Both the position numbers and the translations under genes were made by a program. From NCBI GenBank assembly GCA_030605805.1, contig JAUWHQ010000118.1:1-11034 (forward strand): a stretch of 11,034 nucleotides of DNA. The letters are read 5' to 3'. This document shows, piece by piece, positions 6,707 through 11,034 of this stretch. Position 1 is the stretch's first letter, and every line of letters starts with the position of its first letter. A model generated the notes under the pieces. It saw nothing but the letters and a program-made list of their open reading frames with translations, was not told the origin of the DNA and searched no databases. This DNA comes from Methanosarcinales archaeon. GTDB lineage: Archaea; Halobacteriota; Methanosarcinia; Methanosarcinales; Methanogasteraceae.

Positions 6707-7714
6707 TTGCCGCCAAAGATTGTAGAGGTCATTGAAAATGGCGTCTGCGCGGCTTGCGGGGCATGTGAAGCAACATGCCCCCTAAACGCCGTCCACGTAG
6801 ACCTCGAAGCAGAGAGACGCGATCCCAATAATCTGACTTATTATGTCCACGGCGCAGCATGTGAGGTCTGTGAGGACTGTCTGACATGCTCACGAGTCTG
6901 TCCTGTCGTGGATGGGTTCCCTGAAGACGAGTTTGACAACGTCCGCAGTTTCAGAGGAGGAAAGAGTGAGCTGGAGGGTCAGGACGGTGCGGTCGTATCC
7001 GCAATTCTCAAATCGCTCTTTGAGCAGGGCGAGATCGACTGTGCTGTCGGTATCAAGCGGGATGAGGACTGGAAGATCGAGCCATTCATACTGACGAAGG
7101 CGTCAGATGTCGATCTGTCCAAGGGCACGAAGTACACCTCAGCGCCTGTTCTTTCCCAATTAAAGGAGGCTATGGCGAAGTACGAGAAGATTGCGGTCGT
7201 AGGAGTTCCCTGTCAAGCACATGCAGCCGCGCTCATGCGCGAGAACATGACCGACAGAATCGCGCTCGTGATCGGCATCCTCTGCATGGAGAGCTTCACC
7301 GAAGAGGCGCTCTGCGACAACATCATCCCGAAGATCATGGGACTCGATATCAAGAAGGTCGTGAAGATGGACTTCGGAGGAGGAAAGTTCTGGGCGTACA
7401 CCAAGAACGGCAACAACGGCGAGGAACTCGAAGGTCACAGCATTGCGATCAAGGAGGTTGCTCCGCTTGCACGTAGTCCGTGCCACCACTGTCTTGATTA
7501 CACAGCGTACTATGCGGATATCTCGGTTGGATCGGTCGGCGCGCCAGACGGATGGAACTCTGTAATCGTCAGAAACGAGATCGGTGAGAAGTATCTGAAC
7601 AAGGTGAAGGGCATCGAGTACATGGACGACCCGAAGCCGGGAATGTTCCTCATAAAGAAACTCGCAGCCCAGAAGCACAAGAATAATGCTCCAAAGGAAG
7701 GGCAGGGACATTAG
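6707..7714 (+). CDS. fpoF: F420H2 dehydrogenase subunit F (FpoF/FrhB family)
   Basis: This 335-residue iron-sulfur flavoprotein oxidises F420H2 and passes electrons to the membrane Fpo complex. In Methanosarcina a free form also exchanges electrons between ferredoxin and F420. Two N-terminal [4Fe-4S] sites are visible: CAACGACEATCP (C14, C17, C20, C24) and CEVCEDCLTCSRVCP (C52, C55, C58, C61, C65). FrhB-type N and C domains follow, with VGVPCQAHAAAL, SPCHHCLDYTAYYADIS and GSVGAPDGWNSVIVR. The start is a TTG with CGGAGG 9 bases upstream, overlapping the end of mer; there is no ATG or GTG alternative before the first cluster. Placement directly after mer is the Methanosarcina-type arrangement, where FpoF is encoded away from the main fpo operon. 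The closely related FqoF or FrhB are less likely because of this context. Confidence 0.92.
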   Translation: MPPKIVEVIENGVCAACGACEATCPLNAVHVDLEAERRDPNNLTYYVHGAACEVCEDCLTCSRVCPVVDGFPEDEFDNVRSFRGGKSELEGQDGAVVSAILKSLFEQGEIDCAVGIKRDEDWKIEPFILTKASDVDLSKGTKYTSAPVLSQLKEAMAKYEKIAVVGVPCQAHAAALMRENMTDRIALVIGILCMESFTEEALCDNIIPKIMGLDIKKVVKMDFGGGKFWAYTKNGNNGEELEGHSIAIKEVAPLARSPCHHCLDYTAYYADISVGSVGAPDGWNSVIVRNEIGEKYLNKVKGIEYMDDPKPGMFLIKKLAAQKHKNNAPKEGQGH

Positions 7715-8231
7715 TAAGATCAGTCGCGCCTTTTACATCGGGCGCTTTCAGCCGTATCACATAGGTCACCATACCGTCCTTTCGAGCATCGCCGGCGAGG
7801 TCGATGAGATCATCGTCGGGATTGGCAGCGCACAGCGTAGCCATGAGCCTGAGAACCCATTCACTGCAGGTGAACGTGTGGTCATGGTCTCACGTTCGCT
7901 GAAAAGTCTGGATATCGATTACTACGTGATTCCGATCGAGGACATTCAAAGAAATGCGGTCTGGGTCTCACATTTGAGGTCTATGACTCCGCATTTCGAT
8001 CTCGCGTACACGAACAACCCGCTCGTCTTAAGGCTCTTTGAGGAGGCAGGAGTCGTGGTCAAGCGTTCTCCGATGTATCAGCGGGAAGTCTATTCCGGAA
8101 CCGCCATCCGAGAGAGGATGCTAACTGGTGCGGAGTGGGAGCATCTCGTGCCTGATGCTGTGGCTCGCGTGATTGGGGAGGTTGGTGGGCTATCGCGGCT
8201 ACAGGAGATCTGCGCGGATGACCTGAGGTAG
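7686..8231 (+). CDS. nadM: Nicotinamide-nucleotide adenylyltransferase, archaeal NadM type
   Basis: This 181-residue enzyme makes NAD+ from NMN and ATP. The nucleotidyltransferase signature GRFQPYHIGHH (19-29) carries the HxGH motif that binds ATP, and YSGTAIRERM (136-145) is the family's second ATP-phosphate motif. GIGSAQRSHEPENPFTAGER between them is typical of the archaeal class. Length fits (about 170-180). The ATG at 7686 overlaps the end of fpoF by 29 bases in another frame. It is the only ATG, GTG or TTG before the conserved FYIGRFQP block, and gives an N-terminal extension of about a dozen residues. No good ribosome binding site precedes it, so translation may be coupled to fpoF. Linking NAD synthesis to F420-metabolism genes may be coincidental. 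Confidence 0.93.
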   Translation: MLQRKGRDISKISRAFYIGRFQPYHIGHHTVLSSIAGEVDEIIVGIGSAQRSHEPENPFTAGERVVMVSRSLKSLDIDYYVIPIEDIQRNAVWVSHLRSMTPHFDLAYTNNPLVLRLFEEAGVVVKRSPMYQREVYSGTAIRERMLTGAEWEHLVPDAVARVIGEVGGLSRLQEICADDLR

Positions 8232-8305
8232 GTGCCTGCTAACGGTGTGGGATGGAATATCATTGAGTGAAACGCGGTCAAACACTGGTTAGATGGTAGA
8301 TAACG

Positions 8306-9985
8306 ATGTTCCTCAAATTCAAACACGAAGTTAAGTCCGCGCTAAAATCCGCACTTGATACGACTGGTTATTCGATAGACGACCTCTACATCGAAGAATC
8401 CGCACATTCGGACCTCGCATCATCGTTATCCTTCAGACTGGCATCAAAATATAAGCAGAATCCAATGACCATCGCAATCACGATCGCTGACGCAATCACG
8501 ATCCCTGAGAACTCGTTGATCGACAGAGTGGAGGTTGCTGGCGCATACATCAACTTCTTTGTCAGTAAAAAATTCTTAAACGACACGATATACGAAATCT
8601 TTGAAAAACAGGATTCGTACGGTGCAGGTCATGGAAAAGGAAAGGCGATCATCGAACACACCTCTGCAAACCCAAACGGTCCGTTGCACGTCGGACATAT
8701 CAGAAATTCGATCATCGGCGATACTCTTGCAAGGATTTTGAAGAAGGTGGGATATGATGTGGAGGTCCAGTACTATGCCAATGATATGGGCAGGCAGATT
8801 GCAATCGTCGCATGGGCACTGGATCGTTTTGAATTTGACCGCCGGAAAAAGACAGATCATGCAATCGCAGACGTGTACATCCGTGCAAATCAGGAACTTG
8901 GAGATGATCCCGATCTTTCTCAGCAGATCGATGAGATGATGCAGAAGATCGAACTTGGCGACGAACGAATGATCGAACGGTTCGATCGTGCCACAGATCT
9001 TGCTATTTCAGGAATCACGTCCACGCTCGAACGTATGAACATCCATCATGACCGGTTCGTGTATGAGTCAAGGTTTGTGAAAGACGGCGAAGTAGCGGAT
9101 GTTCTGCAGGAACTCGAGGGAAGCGGGCTTGCGGAGACCATCGACGGCGCGCTCACGGTTCGGATGCCGGAATTCGACAAGGATCTCGTGATCCGGCGGA
9201 GCAATCGCACATCGCTCTATGTTACGCGGGACCTTGCATACCACAGATGGAAAGCAGAGCAGTGCGACCGCATGATCGATGTTCTTGGCGCCGATCACAA
9301 GCTCATATCAAGCCAGCTCTGCTATGTTCTGAGGGTATGCGGGATTAAAGAACCGGAGATCGTTATTTTCGAGTTCGTATCCCTTCCCGAGGGGTCGATG
9401 AGCACCCGCGCCGGTAAATTCATCCCTGCGGACGATCTGCTTGATCAGGTCGAGAAGCAGGCACTCGTCGAGGTGACAAAGCGCAGACCCGACACCGGGG
9501 AAGACTTTAGAAAGCGCGTCTCAGTGCCGGTCGGCATCGGCGCGGTCAGGTACGACATCGTGAAGATATCCCCTGAGAAGGCGACGACCTTCGACTGGGA
9601 GAGTGCTCTTGATTTCGATAAACTTGGCGCGCCATTCATCCAGTACTCTCATGCAAGGGCGCGGAGCATCCTCAGAAAAACATCTGGCGTCCCTGATTCG
9701 ATCGATCCGTCCGTTCTGACAGGCGATGCCGAGATCTCGCTTGTGAAACAGCTTGCCAGATTCTCGCACGTCGCCAACACGGCTGCATCGGATCTAAAGC
9801 CGCACATCATGGCGATCTATGCACGCGAGCTTGCAGAAGCATTCAATCAGTTCTACCGGCTGTCACCAGTCTTAAGCGCGCCAGATAATCTTCGTGATGC
9901 ACGCATCGGGCTTGTTGAGTGCGCGCGAATCGTGCTTGCAGGCGTGCTGGACGTGCTCGGGATCGATGCGCCAGAGTCGATGTGA
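8306..9985 (+). CDS. argS: Arginyl-tRNA synthetase
   Basis: This 559-residue class I synthetase charges tRNA-Arg. The N-terminal Add1 domain (about 1-90, MFLKFKHEVKSAL...) binds the D-loop region of the tRNA. The HIGH-type motif is ANPNGPLHVGHIRNS (121-135, HVGH at 128-131). YYANDMGRQ and LYVTRDLAYH belong to the Rossmann catalytic core. The KMSKS region is the non-canonical MSTRAGK (365-371), which is usual in ArgS. The C-terminal DALR anticodon-binding domain begins near GAPFIQYSHARARSILRK (441-458). Length is normal for archaea. ATG 8306 matches the family start; there is no strong ribosome binding site. It lies 74 bases after nadM and may have its own promoter, though no clear TATA box is visible. 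Confidence 0.96.
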   Translation: MFLKFKHEVKSALKSALDTTGYSIDDLYIEESAHSDLASSLSFRLASKYKQNPMTIAITIADAITIPENSLIDRVEVAGAYINFFVSKKFLNDTIYEIFEKQDSYGAGHGKGKAIIEHTSANPNGPLHVGHIRNSIIGDTLARILKKVGYDVEVQYYANDMGRQIAIVAWALDRFEFDRRKKTDHAIADVYIRANQELGDDPDLSQQIDEMMQKIELGDERMIERFDRATDLAISGITSTLERMNIHHDRFVYESRFVKDGEVADVLQELEGSGLAETIDGALTVRMPEFDKDLVIRRSNRTSLYVTRDLAYHRWKAEQCDRMIDVLGADHKLISSQLCYVLRVCGIKEPEIVIFEFVSLPEGSMSTRAGKFIPADDLLDQVEKQALVEVTKRRPDTGEDFRKRVSVPVGIGAVRYDIVKISPEKATTFDWESALDFDKLGAPFIQYSHARARSILRKTSGVPDSIDPSVLTGDAEISLVKQLARFSHVANTAASDLKPHIMAIYARELAEAFNQFYRLSPVLSAPDNLRDARIGLVECARIVLAGVLDVLGIDAPESM

Positions 9986-10121
9986 GACGCTATCAGAGAT
10001 TCTTTGGAGCGGGGACGCGGAAAGAAACAGTTTGTGGTGGCTAATCTACATGAAGAAACAAGCTAAAATTCCTGATTCTGACGGACTTTCGTGGTTTTCA
10101 AAAAAATGTCGGACGAATAGA

Positions 10122-10173
10122 CTTTGCGCCTTCGCGCCTTGGCGTTCCTCTGATTTAACGCAAGGTCGCAAAG
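10122..10173. repeat. REP-like imperfect inverted repeat (CTTTGCGCCTT / AACGCAAGG type)
   Basis: The left arm (10122-10146) contains CTTTGCGCCTTCGCGCCTT followed by GGCGTT. The right arm (10157-10173, AACGCAAGGTCGCAAAG) is its imperfect reverse complement. This resembles the dispersed GCGCAAAG/CTTTGCGCC repeats found in many bacterial and archaeal genomes. Translated, such repeats give recurring spurious peptides like LCAFAP or AKAQ, and both appear here. No transposase is present. Confidence 0.6.
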
Positions 10174-10284
10174 TTGCAGAGACGAGAAAGACAAGAGAGT
10201 GACACCAGCGATTTCTACACACGTGAGGGCTACTGCTGTCGATCACAGAAAACATCAGAACCAGTAAAATTCTTCTCATATACG

Positions 10285-10399
10285 AAGATAAACCCTTATC
10301 TTGAATGCGGAAGCATTGCGAAGCCTTCGCCGAATGCATGGAGTGCATTTCGATCTACAAAAGATCAAATAAAGTGCTCAAAAACTGGCTAACAAGCAC
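10285..10399 (+). ncRNA. Candidate structured RNA: chain of about six adjacent hairpins
   Basis: Six inverted repeats follow one another almost without gaps. They are AAGATAA-accc-TTATCTT (10285-10302), AATGC-ggaa-GCATT (10304-10317), GCGAA-gcc-TTCGC (10318-10330), CGAATGCA-tggag-TGCATTTCG (10331-10352, one bulge), GATCT-acaaa-AGATC (10352-10366), and GTGCT/AGCAC (10374-10399, 16-base loop). A terminator-like hairpin follows at 10407. This could be a small non-coding RNA on the plus strand, an argS 3' untranslated region, or decayed repeats. Orientation is inferred from the T run after the last hairpin. No known RNA family is recognised. Confidence 0.35.
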
Positions 10400-10406
10400 A
10401 AAAGGC

Positions 10407-10437
10407 GAAGCGACGCGAGTAATCGCGTCTTCTTTTA
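10407..10437 (+). terminator. Hairpin and T-rich tail, plus strand
   Basis: GACGCGA-gtaa-TCGCGTC (10412-10429) is a perfect 7-bp stem with a 4-base loop, extended by GAA/TTC after a 2-base bulge. TTCTTTTA follows directly. It would end transcripts coming from the left (argS or a candidate RNA). The same stem without a matching T tail would be read from the other strand. Confidence 0.55.
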
Positions 10438-10448
10438 CGTAAATATCA

Positions 10449-10485
10449 TCGAAAAAAGAAAAAAGGGTAGGCGATTGCTCGCCTA
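10449..10485 (-). terminator. mcrA terminator, overlapping the stop codon
   Basis: On the minus strand TAGGCGA-gcaa-TCGCCTA is a perfect 7-bp stem with a 4-base loop, followed by CCCTTTTTTCTTTTTTCG. The first TAG of the stem is the mcrA stop codon, so the hairpin begins within the coding end. Together with the opposing hairpin at 10412 it separates two convergent transcription units. Confidence 0.7.
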
Positions 10486-11034
10486 TACGCCTGCTGGTAT
10501 CACGAGACTGCGCTCGCCCGCTGGTCTGAACGTTCGCATCGCACCCTTGGCGTACTCCTTCCTGATGTAGGAGAAGTCGAACACCAGTGATGGGTCAGCG
10601 AAGCAGACCTTAACGAGTGGGTTGCAGCAGTATGCATCATGTGCACCTGCGTGCGCTGCACCAGTGAATCCTGCGTACTCGCCCTGGTGACCTACGTTCA
10701 TCGCGTAGTTCGGGTAGTTTGCGCCTCTGAGTTCGAGGCAGCATCCCTCGTCACCCTGGTACGAGCATACGTTGGTTGCACCGCACTGATCCTGCAAGTC
10801 GTATCCGAAGAATCCGAGTCTGCCCCAGCCTTCCTTGTGCACGTACATCGACATGTACCAGGCAGACAGTGCGACCTGTGCGTTTCCGGTTGCGATACCG
10901 GTTGTGCATGCACTGGCTGCTGCAAGGATTCCTGCTCTCTGCGATCCACCGAAGTGGTCTTCAAGAAGCGTTGGGTAGTCCTCGTAGCACTCCATACCGT
11001 TTAAGGTAACCTCGGTTGCCAGCTCGGTTGCGGT
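10483..11034 (-). CDS. mcrA: Methyl-coenzyme M reductase alpha subunit, C-terminal part (5' end beyond window)
   Basis: This is about 183 residues open to the right edge; the apparent ATG at 10995 is internal. McrA binds F430 and forms or cleaves the methyl- (or alkyl-) CoM thioether in the (alpha-beta-gamma)2 complex. Conserved parts are YPTLLEDHFGGSQRAG, HKEGWGRLGFFGYDLQDQCG, NYPNYAMNVGHQGEYAG, PSLVFDF and PAGERSLVIPA. Residues that are modified in the Methanothermobacter enzyme are retained: Gln400 (in GGSQR), Gly445 (in FFGYD) and Cys452 (in DQCG), numbering by my recalled alignment. The segment is oddly rich in cysteine. NVFS is NVCS, DEGLP is DEGCC, RGPNY is RGANY, and the RGDAF-type segment is AHDAYCCNP. 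mcrA is the usual last gene of mcrBDCGA, which fits the terminator just after it. The substrate may be methane or a larger alkane. Confidence 0.95.
   Translation of the reverse strand, partial: TATELATEVTLNGMECYEDYPTLLEDHFGGSQRAGILAAASACTTGIATGNAQVALSAWYMSMYVHKEGWGRLGFFGYDLQDQCGATNVCSYQGDEGCCLELRGANYPNYAMNVGHQGEYAGFTGAAHAGAHDAYCCNPLVKVCFADPSLVFDFSYIRKEYAKGAMRTFRPAGERSLVIPAGV

Larger units (their letters stand above)
9986..10482. other. Long intergenic region between argS and mcrA with repeats and hairpins
   Basis: These 497 bases hold no convincing protein gene. A short plus-strand frame from 10050 to 10202 is largely made of a REP-like repeat and is probably spurious. The right half holds a chain of small inverted repeats and two terminator-like hairpins, listed separately. 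The stretch 9986-10120 shows nothing recognisable. Confidence 0.6.

Noticed and set aside
10046..10348. Minus-strand frame of 100 codons between argS and mcrA
   Set aside because: It is built across the REP-like repeat and the hairpin chain; the peptide contains the typical repeat-derived AKAQ-like run and no domain.
10285..10432. CRISPR array
   Set aside because: The inverted repeats differ from each other in sequence and there are no direct repeats with regular spacers, nor cas genes nearby.
10993..10995. ATG at 10995 as the start of a 170-residue protein
   Set aside because: The frame stays open to the window edge, and the upstream residues (ATEVTLNG before the Met) continue the McrA sequence.

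Overview
The window comes from an archaeon of the methanogen / anaerobic alkane-oxidiser type, most likely on or near the Methanosarcinales branch. The evidence is the 3' part of mcrA, an adjacent mer-fpoF pair (the Methanosarcina-type arrangement), a methanogenesis marker 2 gene, an archaeal-type NMN adenylyltransferase (NadM), archaeal TruD, TATA-like boxes ahead of short leaders, and a tRNA-Leu without an encoded CCA. The McrA fragment is divergent and unusually rich in cysteine. The lineage may therefore be an ANME or a short-chain-alkane oxidiser rather than a standard methanogen. The presence of mer argues against ANME-1. The taxonomic placement is inference.

Layout from left to right. 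Positions 1-581 (minus) hold the N-terminal part of a tyrosine recombinase whose gene runs off the left edge. Positions 582-1116 hold no recognisable gene. Positions 1117-3211 (plus) hold rpiA and truD. Positions 3241-4318 (minus) hold tRNA-Leu(CAA) followed closely by a radical SAM protein of unknown function, convergent with truD. Positions 4451-5413 (plus) hold the marker 2 gene, an AIR-synthase/ThiL-like ATP-binding protein. A 304-base gap carries the mer promoter. Positions 5718-8231 (plus) hold a tight mer-fpoF-nadM cluster, followed by argS (8306-9985). A 497-base intergenic stretch contains a REP-like inverted repeat, a chain of small hairpins, and two terminator-like hairpins on opposite strands. 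Positions 10483-11034 (minus) hold the last ~184 codons of mcrA.

Functionally, Mer interconverts methylene- and methyl-tetrahydromethanopterin with F420, FpoF exchanges electrons between F420 and the membrane Fpo complex or ferredoxin, and McrA belongs to the alkane/methane-handling enzyme. These three are core C1/alkane energy metabolism. RpiA, TruD, NadM, ArgS and tRNA-Leu are housekeeping. The least explained parts are the Cys-rich McrA segment, the hairpin chain downstream of argS, the radical SAM gene behind the tRNA, and the left-edge integrase with its unassigned flank.
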